Source: Cryptomeria japonica
Lineage: Eukaryota > Streptophyta > Pinopsida > Cupressales > Cupressaceae
Assembly (NCBI RefSeq): GCF_030272615.1
Contig: NC_081408.1
Span: forward strand, 307,339,950-307,399,949
Direction of reading: 5' to 3'
Length of the DNA stretch: 60,000 bases
In this document: piece after piece, positions 13,125-24,205 of the stretch
Position numbering within the stretch: the first letter of the stretch is position 1
Layout: each line of letters starts with the position of its first letter
Notes under the pieces: model-generated
The model's database searches: none
Seen by the model: the letters and a program-made list of their open reading frames with translations, nothing else
Told to the model about the DNA's origin: nothing
Program-made: the position numbers and the translations under genes

Positions 13125-14160
13125 ATGTCAAATTTTTATTTACAATATTGTCATGCTTTTGATGATGTATGCAATTATGTTGATTATGAGTTTAGTAAGG
13201 ATGAATTAGATGAATCTCTAGATGATTTTTTGAACCCTAAGCCTTCTAAACCCTCATTTTGCCAAAAACTAATCAACCTTGTTATTATTCCATTTCGTGG
13301 TGATGAGAAAGATAAGTTGAATGGCTCCTCCCATGGGTACATTCCTATCAACTCCTCCACTAAGTCTAATAGAATGGTTGACCATCAAAATTCCCTTTAT
13401 GAGGTTATGTCTCCTTTTGAGTCCAAAGATAAACCTTTCAATCACTATGAACATACTTTATTGGAAGATGCCCTTGATGACTTTATGTCTTTGCCTAAAC
13501 TTTCAAATAAAAACAATACATCTAAAAGATTAATCAACATGATTAATGTGAATGAACCCCTTTTCACAATTCAAGGTGCTTATCCATCTCCAACCTCACC
13601 CCTTTCTAATCAACCCCTTTTTCATAGTTCAAGGTGGATATAGTCATGATTCCTTTAGAACTCCCAATAAACCCATCATTACAGTGCAAGGAAGAAATCC
13701 CACTAAGAGTTCTTATAGCTATGCTAAACAATTAACTAAAGAGAGTTATATTGTAGTTGCCCATACCTATAGCACAAGAAACAATAGGCAACCTAATCCT
13801 CCACCGGTTATCCCAACTTCTCTTCATGATCCTCAACCTATCCTTCCTCAAGCACCTCACATTTCACAAACTCTTGGTAAGGAGTATGATCTTGTTGAAC
13901 AACTTAAAGCTACTCCTGCCAAGATATCCCTTTGAGATTTAATTCAAACTTCCTCAACTCATCATAGATTTCTACAAGATGCCTTGAAAACATTGAATGT
14001 CCCACCCATAATGACATCCAATAATATGGCCTCCTTGATTAATTCTATCACAGTTCCTAAGGATCAAATTGTGTTTACACAAGATGAGCTACCCTCTAGT
14101 GAAATTCAACATTAGTATGATCCCTTAATGATTGTGGTTACTATAAATGATAGTGCAATA
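13125..14160 (+). pseudogene. Tat gag/pre-protease remnant, capsid region missing
   Basis: ATG at 13125 opens an acidic protein (DELDESLDDFLNPKPSKP) that shifts frame near 13600-13640. Three imperfect copies of a short unit follow: PLFTIQGAYP, PFFIVQGGYS and PIITVQGRNP. Then comes the conserved stretch before Tat protease, YDLVEQLKATPAKISL (stop) DLIQTSS, and FTQDELPSS. No capsid domain and no CCHC knuckle were seen, so the usual gag core appears to be lost or too decayed to see. It lies between the primer site and the protease, as gag should. Confidence 0.65.
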
Positions 14161-14172
14161 AGATGAAAATTA

Positions 14173-14751
14173 GTGCACAATGGTTATGGCCTTAATGTTT
14201 GTAGCATTAACTTGTTGCATAAGATCAATGTTGATACATCTCTTATTAAGCCCGATTCTCTCACTATCCAAGACTTTGATAATGTTGCTAAATCTTCGTT
14301 AGGTATCATCACCTTTCTTGTTAAGGTAAGTCCTATTACTTTACCCATACCTATTTATGTCATGTCTGGAGAATTGACATACAACTTTTTATTAGGGAGA
14401 CCTTGGATTCATAGCATGCAAGTTCTCCCCTCTACATTACATAGGCAAATTAAGTTCATTTACAACAATAAGACATATACCTTGCTAGGTGACACAAATC
14501 TCCAGGCTTGTCTGCAGACATCAACTTCCGAATCCTCTTCAACTAGTTCTTCCCCAACTATCTTAAATAATTCCTCTAAAGCTTCTACTCCCACTAGTGT
14601 GACTGCTTCACTAAACCTATACCCTACTTCTGAATCACTTCCCAATACTTCCTCAAGTGGACCTAAAATTCTTGAGGAAGAGTCTTCTCAACCTGACTCT
14701 ACTAATGAGTACAACTTTTCTCCTGAAAAGGTTCTTGTAGAAGATGATTAG
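14173..14751 (+). pseudogene. Tat aspartic protease, active site lost
   Basis: The frame has the later landmarks of a Tat/Athila retropepsin: NVCSINLL, then YNFLLGRPWIHSM and VPSTLH seen as LPSTLHRQIKF. The catalytic Asp-Gly expected just before GLNVC reads VHNGYGLNVC, so Asp appears to be His. The C-terminal 70 residues are Ser/Thr-rich linker, ending near 14751. Stops follow at 14749 and in the next 450 bases, which read as linker toward reverse transcriptase. Confidence 0.7.
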
Positions 14752-15234
14752 GGATCCCTTGATTTTAATCCTACTTTCGTAGGGGAATATAAAATCTCCC
14801 CTAGAGAACCCAAGGTTGAAAAGAAGAAAGAAGAAGAAGAACCTAAAAAGAAATCCACTATGTCTGGGCCATTAAGTAATAACTTTGTGGCGGCTTCCTA
14901 GACTTCATCTCCCTTAATTTTTGACTTAGAAGACTTTGATCCTTCACTTTATGAAAATCCTCCTTCCCTGTAGGAAATGGCTAACCTTTATGGTCCTGTT
15001 TTTCACATCCTAGCTAGGTGTGGATATAATGGTAATGGGTGTGGTGCTCAAGAATAGGAGATTAAGGTTCCCTTAGGAAATAAATTCCATGACACAACAT
15101 TTGGACTTGGCTATGATCCTTTTGAGCATACTAAAGCTTCTAAGAGACCATCTATTAGTGTTAATGTCATTGCTACTTCTCTTTCACTAAAATATCTAGA
15201 GTATATTGACTGTGACTCTTCTAGTGTCTTTGCT

Positions 15235-16720
15235 TTGGATTTCTTTCTCATTGATAATTCCTTAGCTAAATTCCTAGGAGTCTATGACAACCTTCCTCGT
15301 TATCATCATAAGTGCATTCTTCCCTATTGTTTGAATACAAAAGCTTACTTTGGGAAAGAAAGAAATAATGATGAGATAGTTAAAGAATTTCCTTATTTGA
15401 AAGACACTCCTCAACAAAGTAATCTACTCATAAGTGACACTATTGATATTTGGATGGATCCTTGTATTGAAGATAAAGTTATTAAGATAGGGAAATGTCT
15501 TGACAAAGAAGAGCAAAAACAATATGTCGAGTTATTACATGAATTCCTTGAGATCTTCGCTTGGATGTATTCTGATATGCCTGGCATAGATCCTAATATT
15601 ATCACTCATAACATTATCATAATTCTTGATGCTAAACTTGTGAAGCAAAATATTTGAAAGATTCACCCTAACGCGACATTACTTGTTAAAGTTGAGATTG
15701 AAACGTTGCTGGATTCTAGATTCATTCATCCTATCAATTAATCCCCATGGATTTCAAACATTGTGGTTGTGGCTAAGTCTGATAATAAGATTAGAATGTA
15801 TACAAATTTATGTGATTTAAATAAAGCTTCTTTCAAGGGTGATTTTCCTCTCCCAAATATCAATATGATAGTAGATTTTGTAGCAGGTCATGTTTTATTA
15901 TCCTACATGGATGGTTTCTTAGGATATAATCAAATTTTCATTAATCCTCAAGATCAATATAAAAATGCTTTCACAAACCCTTGGGGCATGTTTTGCTGGT
16001 TCATGATTCCTTTTGGATTGAAAAATGCAGGCGCAACCTATCAGTGTGTTATGACTCTTATCTTTCATGATTACATGCATAAAACCTTAGAAGATTATGT
16101 AGATGACATCTTAGCTAAATCCGTTCTTCGCACAAATCATGTTAAGATCCTTCATTAGATCTTTGAGAGAATTCATAAGTATAACATGTGCTTGAATCCC
16201 TGAAAAATGTGTTTTTGGTGTGGATAGTGGAAAACTATTAGGGTTCATAGTTTCACATCGTGGAATTGAGGTGGATACGAAAAAGATAGATGCCATTGTT
16301 AACATGCCACCTCCTAAAATTGTCTCCCAACTAAAATTTTTTCAAGGAAAGATTCAAGCTATTCGTAGGTTTGTATCGCAGCTTGCAGATCCAACCTTTC
16401 CTTTTACTCAATTACTTAAAAAGTATAGTACCTTTCAATGGAATGAGGATTGTCATCAAGCATTTGAAAACCTAAAAACTTATTTGGCCAATCCTCCTAT
16501 TCTTCAGCCTGCTGACCCTTCCAAGCCTTTTCTTTTATATATAGTTGCTTCCCTTCATGCTCTTGTAGCCTTATTGGCACAATGTGATAAGGATGGTAGA
16601 GAATGTTCGGTTTATTATATAAGTCATACTCTACTTGATTACGAGGTCTGATATTCTATGATAGAAAGGTAGTGCCTTTCTTTAGTCTTTGCAACCCAAA
16701 ATTTAAGGCATTATCTTTTG
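15235..16720 (+). pseudogene. Tat reverse transcriptase and RNase H
   Basis: The lead-in FAWMYSDMPGIDPNIITH is diagnostic of Tat/Athila pol. The polymerase follows at about 15660-16230 with VVVAKSDNKIRM, YMDGFLGYNQI, MIPFGLKNAGATYQ and the catalytic box YVDD at about 16095. The connection and first RNase H run 16230-16720 (LLGFIVSHRGIEVD, FFQGKIQAIRRF, PFLLYIVAS). Stops at about 15656, 15740, 16158, 16200 and 16651 break it. It copied the element RNA into DNA when intact. Confidence 0.9.
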
Positions 16721-16959
16721 AATGTTGAATTCCATGTTATTGTTAAATTCGATCCTCTCAAACATCTTTTCTCTAAATATGACCTTTTGGGATGTCCAGC
16801 TAAGTGGGTTATGATGTTGACTAAGTTTTACCTTAAGTTTATCTCACAAAAGGCAATAAAGGGTCAAGCTTTGACCAACCACTTAGTTGAGGATCCTTCA
16901 CCCTTCTCCCTACCTAATCCAGAGTCTTTTCCCGATGAATATATTTTCTCTATTGAGAT

Positions 16960-17266
16960 TGATGAGATTTGGGAACTATATTTTGATAGCTCTAGATGTC
17001 ATACAGGATCGGGGGCAAGGGTGTTCTTAACTTCTCCTAAAAATAAGCCTATCCCTTTATCATATCGTTTTAATTTCTTATGTACCAACAACATTGCTAA
17101 ATATGAGGCTCTTATAGCTGGAATTAAAGCAACCTTTGCATTAAATGTAAAACATCTACATATTTATGGAGACTCACAACTAATCATAAGACAAGTGACA
17201 GGAGTTTATCAAGCTAAGCAAGACAAATTATCACAATATAGAGATCTAGCTATATCCTTGTTATAA
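16960..17266 (+). pseudogene. Second, archaeal-type RNase H of Tat element
   Basis: After a linker comes a second RNase H fold: ELYFDSSRCHTGSGA with the first acidic residue, NNIAKYEALIAGI with Glu, and LHIYGDSQLIIRQVTG with the third acidic residue, then KLSQYRDLAISLL. A second archaeal-like RNase H next to the first is the known hallmark of the plant Tat lineage. This segment is unusually free of stops for its age. Confidence 0.85.
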
Positions 17267-17299
17267 AGTTTTGATTCTTATACCATGGAGATTGTTCCT

Positions 17300-18370
17300 C
17301 GAAAATATAATTGATATGCTGATGCAATGGCATGTGTAGCCTCTCTTGTGTCTTTAGAGGACCCCTTGGTAGATCTCAAATTCACTATTCACAACCTCAC
17401 TACACCGACTATTGCTGATAATCTTAGTGATGTGGCGAATTGTTACATTATAGATTGTGATGAATGGTACTTGCATATTGTGAGATATTTGAGTGACAAT
17501 ACCTTTCCCGACTCTACAAAGAAGAATAATAGGGCTAGGATTCATAAATTGGCCACTAGATACATTATCCTTTCTAATGTTCTTTATAGGAGGGGTTATA
17601 ATGGTCTTCTCCTTCGATGTCTTAACAAAGCCGAAATCCCTATTTCTCTTGAGGAAGTACATTCAAGTGCTTACAGGGGGAATTTTTGGGGAAGATCCTT
17701 AGTTCAGAGGTTGCTCTGAATATGATATTATTGGTAGACCATGGAAAAATATTCCTTCATTTTTGTTAAAAAATATCATCAGTGTCAACAACATAGAAAT
17801 TTTATCCACGCTCCTACCCAAGAACTCTGATCCCAGGTAGCATCTTGGCCCTTTTCTACATAGGGTTTAGATCTCATTGGTAAAATAGCTCCTCCCTCAT
17901 CTCAAGGACATATTTCATTATAATTTCAACTGATTAATTTACAAAGTGGGTGGAAGGAGTTCCCCTTCGATCCACTACCGCTGAAGTAATTTGTCAATTC
18001 ATCTTGGAAAACATTATTTCTCGATTTGGAATATCTTTCGCCTTAATTTCAGATATTGGAACACCATTTAAAAATAAAGATGTGAAGAAGTTCCTTGAGG
18101 AAATATCATATTCAACATAAATTTTCTCCACCTCACTATACTCAATCAAATGGTCAAACTAAGTCTTCAAATAGGATAATTGAACAGATTCTTTGGAAGA
18201 CTGTAAATAAGCATGGTAAGGATTGGCATACTCAATTAACCTATGCTCTCTAGGCCTATCAGATGAGTATATGTGTTGCTACGGGTTGTACTCCTTATAA
18301 TCTTGTTTATGGTGTTGACGCCATTATGTCTTTGGAGTTAGAAATCCCTTCTTTGAGAATTTCTTTTAGG
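17300..18370 (+). pseudogene. Tat integrase, heavily broken
   Basis: The zinc-binding part is readable to 17719 (VLYRRGYNGLLLRCL, then EEVHSSAYRGNFWGR). Past that the core is recognisable only in pieces over three frames with more than a dozen stops, for example CQQHRNFIHAP and a GLDLIGK stretch. The catalytic triad cannot be traced with confidence. Confidence 0.75.
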
Positions 18371-18375
18371 GGTAA

Positions 18376-18747
18376 GTGGATGATGATTCCTATACAGAAC
18401 AAAGAATTCAACAACTTGAGATTCTCGATGAATGGTGTATAAATTATCTTGAGAATATTCAAGCATATCATAAAAATTTACAACAAACATATCATAGAAC
18501 TTTACAACAAAGCTATAATGATAAAATCATTCAGGGTTCCTTTTCAGTGGGCGATCTAGTGCTTTATGAAAATCAACGTAACATGAATGCTTTACCTAAG
18601 GAGAAAGGAAAATTCAGCCCTAATTGGCTTGGACCATACATTGTTATTGAAGTCTATGGATCAGGTGCTTACAAGATAGCCGATGTGGAAGGTATGCCCC
18701 TCAGGGAACCCATAAATGCTATGCACCTCTGTAGATACTATGCCTAG
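18376..18747 (+). pseudogene. Tat integrase C-terminal region
   Basis: A 123-codon open frame reads a helical stretch (NIQAYHKNLQQTYHRTLQQS) then the usual integrase tail: FSVGDLVLYENQRN, GKFSPNWLGPYIVIEV and GAYKIADVEG, closing with NAMHLCRYYA. No chromodomain follows. A CT-rich tract (18750-18820) comes directly after the stop. Confidence 0.85.
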
Positions 18748-18829
18748 TCTCTATCTCTTTCTCTCTCTCGTTCTCTCTTTCTAGTTTATCTTCTCCCTCT
18801 CTGTACCTTTTCTTTCTTCAAAATTGGAT

Positions 18830-19860
18830 ATGTGTTGGCATATATTTATTAAAGTATGTGGTATTAAATGATATTGTATTATTTAGTCTACATTACTTCG
18901 TTCTTGACAAGCATGTCTCTTTACTTTATTGTTTGTCTTGGATTCATTTATGTAAATTGTAATATATTTACATTTTATATATGCTATAATGTTATACAAT
19001 TTCTTATGTGTTAAACAAGATTATATCATGTTGTGTTCAATTAGATTTAATTAAATCACATTAGTCATATAATTCTTAGGCTTAACACATTCCTCTTCTA
19101 CATCATCAAAGTAGCATTTAATTAAATACTTAGTTATTTAATTAAATTACACATGTACCAATTTAATCATGAAGCATTGAAAATTCAATCACATAGAAAT
19201 TAAATTAGACATACATGTTCACCACCAAATGTGTTACCTTTAATCTAAGAAATGCATACATTGTTTAAGTATTAAAATAACATTTTTGAGATATAACATG
19301 AGCATAAATAAATACATATCCATGAGTACCATAACGTATACATCAACAAAAAAGAAAATTCATCTCCTATCCCTAGGACTAGTAGCTAGAGGAAGGTGAC
19401 TAGATGTCCCCTCCTGATTTGGCCTTGGGGATAGGCCCATGGGTGTGTACCATGATACAAAATGTGAGTGACTCCATGAGGAGCTCCTGCGATCCCTCTC
19501 CATCATAATCCTGTGGTATGTGTTTGCCTTTATCTAAGATGCTGCTAGATTACGCTCTATTTGTTGTAATATCTCTCACAAAGATCTCTTTATCTCTCAC
19601 TAGACCTCCATCTCCATCCAAATAGGGGTGAATAGGTCCTCATGTCATCTTGCTCTCCCTTGTGGTCTATGCACTATTTGCAAGGAACTGGGGATGTGTG
19701 CGGTCATGATGAGGTTTTTCATTGCATGTTGGATAAGGGAGCACCAATTCTGGACACCAATTGCAGAGAGAGAGAGGTTTTCATTAGTAATATTCTATAT
19801 CATCAAATCCAAAAAATTTAAGATACATAAATTAAATAATCATAAATTAAACACCTTACC
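18830..19860. other. Non-coding spacer of Tat element
   Basis: Between the end of pol and the antisense gene I see only AT-rich DNA with many TTAATTAAAT runs (19020-19200) and no supported gene. The plus-strand frame 19628-19882 overlaps the tail of the antisense gene and is taken as a shadow. Confidence 0.5.
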
Positions 19861-19872
19861 TAGATCTCCCTC

Positions 19873-21946
19873 TCACCAGTAGGGGTCATGGAAAGAGACC
19901 ACCTGAGACTGGGACCCACTAGGCTCTCTATGCTCATACTGTTGCTACATAGTAGGCATGGGTTGATAGGGACTAGAATGAGGACCCCTTATAGGGTCCT
20001 TCTCTGCCTGCGATGGGAGGCTTGGTGGATCTAATGCTATGATGTCATGCCCATAGTGATGAAGAACTGCATCTGACTCATCCTCCTCAGCCTCCTCCTT
20101 AATCTCCGCATCCTCCTCATTCTCCTCATCCTCCTTAACCTCCCCATCCTCCTCATCCTCCTCATCCCTATCCTCCTCCTCTTTCTCCTCATCCTCATCC
20201 TATCCATCCTCCTCATCATCTCCATCTTGATCTCCCTCTCATATATTAGGATCCTCTCCATCACCATCTTCCTCCTATTGTCCTACATCGTCAGCCTGAT
20301 CATCCAAACCCTCCTCGAATATATCAGGTCCTTCCTCTTCACCCATCTATCTCCATGGTTTGGGATTCCCTCTAGGGTAGTCTACTGGAAAGATGGATTT
20401 GGGATATGTCCTCCCCCACCATGTGACATACCATTAGTACACGCCCACATCATCTCTATAATCTATCGCCATATCTTGATCTGATCCATTTGAATCCGTG
20501 ATATCAATCTCATCACTCATGGGCCTAGGAATATCTCCCGACCTAGGAGTCATGCATGAGTGTCAGATGTAGACAAGCACATCAATAGGAACACACTGCT
20601 CAAACCTGAAACTGCCATCAAACTCGATCGAAGTAGAAGGGAATGACTATGTGACTATACCATCCCTCCAGTAGATGGTTCCTCTTCATGCAAAATAACT
20701 TCTTGTGTATCCCTACCCACATATAAATCCTGAGGTAGGGTCTCCATATGATCCTACCCAATGTCAATCTATCCAGACTCAATCTCTAATGTAGTAGATC
20801 TCTGAACCTCCACTCAAGGGTAAGTGGATAAGTAAATACCCTAGGCTTCTCTAGAACTAAGTTTATTAGGACTCCAATAGGCCTAGTGCATGTGATATGC
20901 TTGAACATACACACCTATAGCAATGTGCAAGTCATCAGACTACACCCCTGTCCAAACACATACTCTCTAAGGTCATGGTAGAGATGTGCAAGCATGCTTC
21001 AACCCCAAGAGTATACTCTCTAATGTCTCTCCATGTCCCTAATCATGTATGTGAGACCTCCATGCATATGGGTGACACACCCATTAGGGTACATGGCTAA
21101 TGCAATGGCAATGATCATGAGCCGCCTCACTAGTAGGGTGTAGGAGATAACTGGCTATGATACGGTCCCTCATCTCGTCAGGAATCACTCTCCCTATGCA
21201 GTAGACCTACTCCCTCCTGCAGTCGGTAGTGGAGCGATTGACTCAATATCTCAGTCTCTCCCCTGATGGGAAGGCACAAAATATAGTATACATCCTTGAG
21301 GGTAACCATCATCTCCCCCACAGGCAAAAGGAATGTCAAGGTATCTGCATCCCACCTCTCCATCAATGCCATTAGCATCGTATGATGAAACTTGATGGTG
21401 CATAGTCATCGCGTACCATAAACCTACAATGTGAAGCAACTCTCTATCTTTCGGTGTGAGCCTCGAAATCTGACCTCGAAGGCTCCGGAAGGTATGACCA
21501 GCAATGTGCTCCCGAATGTATGGAAGAATCTACAAAATTGAAACATCGAATCATCAGTAATCAATTGTCGATCATATTAATCAAATAAACAAACATCATC
21601 AATCTATTCTATCTGTCTAATGCCTGATGCCATGCATCCTTTGGTCTCCCCAAATAGGGACTAGGGCACCCCCCTAGGATCAGGGTGCCCTAGGAGGACC
21701 AGGGAACCCTAATGGGATCAGGGCACCCATGGAGGACTAGGGTGCCCTTGGGGACCATGGTGCCCAAATAGGGGGCATGGGCATGGTCTTGGTGATGACA
21801 TCATCAACATTGAATTCAGTGCAAACATGAAAAGTAAAAAATGAGTCCATGACAAGTCAACTCACCTCGTCTAAGGGTCGGTCAATGAGTACAGACTGAT
21901 GCAGGATCTCCATCCACGTAGGTCACTTTAGTCGACGTCGAGGCAT
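19873..21946 (-). pseudogene. Antisense plant-mobile-domain gene in Tat element
   Basis: On the minus strand, ATG at 21946 starts MPRRRLK, then one TGA, then PTWMEILHQS to 21866. There the sequence GAG/GTGAG gives a splice donor. After a 336-bp intron ending TTTTGTAG, exon 2 starts at 21529 with ILPYIREHIAGHTFRSLRG, in phase. After a frameshift near 21410 come MALMERWDADTLTF, LPVGEMMVTLKDV and CLPIRGE, the core of the plant mobile domain (as in MAIN/MAIL1 proteins). Further traces are SSMLAHLYHDLREYV near 20980 and YPLTLEWRFRD near 20815. An acidic tail of Glu/Asp repeats (20060-20260) follows, and the frame closes HDPYW-stop at 19873. Known mobile domains occur in plant transposons. It is broken here by stops and frameshifts. 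Confidence 0.75.
21655..21790. repeat. GC-rich short repeats in the intron
   Basis: Within the intron of the mobile-domain gene, variants of AGGGCACC, AGGGTGCCC and GGACCA/GGACTA recur about six times in 135 bases, much richer in G and C than the surroundings. Spacing is irregular, roughly 20-25 bases. Confidence 0.6.
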
Positions 21947-21959
21947 GTTGGTAAATAAG

Positions 21960-22530
21960 TGGGCTCCTCTGTAGTGAATAGTGTCGAAAAGTCAAAAAGT
22001 GACAAATGAAGGTGTCACTTTCATATTTATGAGTTATGCACTTTTTCATTTTATGCTTTTAAGTTAAAAATCCTAATTTCAACACTTTTCCTTCAATCTA
22101 TCATATCTTGAGCTAGAGAGTTCCAATTTTCACACCGTTGGTGGTGTTGAAATCATGAATTCCCTCTCTCACTCTGCATTTGTTCCATCAAGTTCTTGGA
22201 TGCACAACCAAGCCTTGTTGTGAACATGTTCATCAGGAGTTTATCATAATTCGTTGTGGTAAACATGATACCCTGTTTCACCTCACGAATAAGAAAGCCG
22301 AAATAGGGGGGTCATACAGCTACTCGCGAATTTCATCACCTACGTTAATAAGAATTAGGTGATTTTTTTAATCTAACATATGGCTTTCTAGGGTGTGGTT
22401 CCTAACTGTGTGCTACAGATATCATTGGGGGCTTTGTCCAATGACTTATGGATATATCTTTTTTCAAATGATGTTTACTTTTTCTGTACTTTAGCTTGCA
22501 TATGCACGTAGTGTCATATGACCGCTATAG
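21960..22530. other. Upstream region of antisense gene and 3' spacer of Tat
   Basis: This holds the presumed promoter side of the antisense gene and the last spacer before the 3' LTR. I see no clear TATA box or coding domain. The small frame 22180-22362 is unsupported. Confidence 0.4.
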
Positions 22531-22541
22531 TGGGGGCTAAA
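22529..22541 (+). other. Tat polypurine tract
   Basis: AGTGGGGGCTAA directly precedes TGTAGTGT of the 3' LTR. It is a short purine run as expected for plus-strand priming and fixes the left edge of the LTR. Confidence 0.75.
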
Positions 22542-24205
22542 TGTAGTGTCATAAATTGTACACCCTTGCTAGGGTGGTACAAATTCAAACTTAGTTTAGC
22601 ACCTGCCTTAGTGTGTTTTGCATCTTGCATTTCTAATCTCTTTTAAGTATTTAATTAATCAATTTAATTAAATCTGAAATCCTAATTCATCACTTCACAT
22701 GTTATAAAGATGGGCCCTTTATCTTAAGTGTTCCCTTTGTCATTTTATTCCTTCAATAAATCATTTAATCTTAAACCCTAATTATGTCCTATTGTGACCT
22801 TTGAGGCTTGATTTCAAATATCAAAACACCTTGAAATCAATTGTAACTTTGGGATTTGCTCTAATATCATTATATCTAACGACCCCAAAAATTTGGTGAA
22901 AAGTTGGTCGGACCATGTTGAAAGTGCACATGGTCCTCGAATTTTTTCCTAAAATTTCGGGAGCATAATACTATGATATAATAATGCTCAATCCCAAAAG
23001 ATTGGCAATAAATTCAAATCCTAGGTCGGCCTAAACATGAAATTAAGATCTAGGGTTTCATACTTAAGAGCTCTCTTTCTTCATTTGAAAGGGTCTTCTT
23101 CTAAGAATCTAAGAGAAGGTTTCTAGAGCATAAAGAGCCTTGTTTGTAGCAAAAGAGTAGATCTTTGAAGTCTTCAATAATATTTAGCATTCATCCATCA
23201 AACATTCATCAAGCATCATTTCATCAATTGGGGGCTTTTTGAAGATATAGGAGAACAATAGGAGATCATCGACTGAAGATTGGCTTGTACCTCTCCCTTG
23301 GGGTTGGGTATGCTTTCATGTTGTTCCATGTCTTTGTATGAGCTTAATTTTGATTCATATTCATGCTTTAGATCACTTTGCATCATGGATTTAGAGCATT
23401 GACTTTGTCAATTATAAGCAATTAGGGTTTACTCTTTAGGGTTGCTCTAGATTGTTTGCTTTCATTTTAGGATATTGCACACACACATGGTTCTAGCACA
23501 CACATTTTCAATACATTATCAACTATTTGTTGAGGTGGAAATCACCAAAAAAGGGATTTGACTAAGGAAAAACCCTATATAGCCACCCAAAACCCTCTTT
23601 TTCAGCTACAAGTACAGGTTTGGATCCGAGCATTGTTGGAAGTTTCAGGACCGACAGAGCACACAGAGGTTGTACTAGGGCTCAGATCTCAGAAAAAACC
23701 CCTAGGACAAGGGCGTGGTGCCTTGGTCCTACCCAGGATAGGGCGTGGTGCCTTGGTCTGACCTATTTTTAGTTAGATTTGGTAGTGGAGCAGTTTACAA
23801 TGTATAGATCTCATCCTTTCAGTCGTAGCTTCAGACTTGCAAAATCAAGATAGTGGCATGACAGCTTGGTCCTGGACATTTCAGGTCTGATTTCAGACAT
23901 AGGTGCACCTCTAACTTTTCCTCTTAATCTGTACTCTTCAGTGGTTTATCAGTTATTTTTTGTTTTGGATTTCCAGATTAGGGTTTGCTTGCTTACTTGC
24001 ACTTTAGGCTAAATTACATTTTGAATCATTCCTCTCTCCCATTTTTAGAAAAGGAATAGAAACCCTAAGAGGTAATCCTCGACTCTCTCTTCCTCACAAG
24101 AAGTAGCTGAAGTGCATTACCTCCCTAGTCTCTTTTGTATTAAGTGAGTGCGTATGAGAGTGGGATTAGGGTTTCCATACTTAGTCTCACATTTTCCCCT
24201 ACACA
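22542..24205 (+). mobile_element. Tat-type Ty3/gypsy 3' LTR
   Basis: This 1,664-bp copy matches 11304-12966 along its whole length, including the CTAGGGT and AACCCTATATAGCCACC blocks. With it the whole Tat element spans 11304-24205, 12.9 kb. The small frames within it are not genes. Confidence 0.9.

Noticed and set aside
20037-20267. Minus-strand frame of Met/Arg repeats
   Set aside because: It is the wrong frame of GAG/GAT repeats; the acidic frame is the tail of the mobile-domain gene.
21251-21439. Separate minus-strand frame beside the mobile domain
   Set aside because: Its first part belongs to the mobile-domain exon and the rest is a shadow after the frame change, so it is not a second gene.
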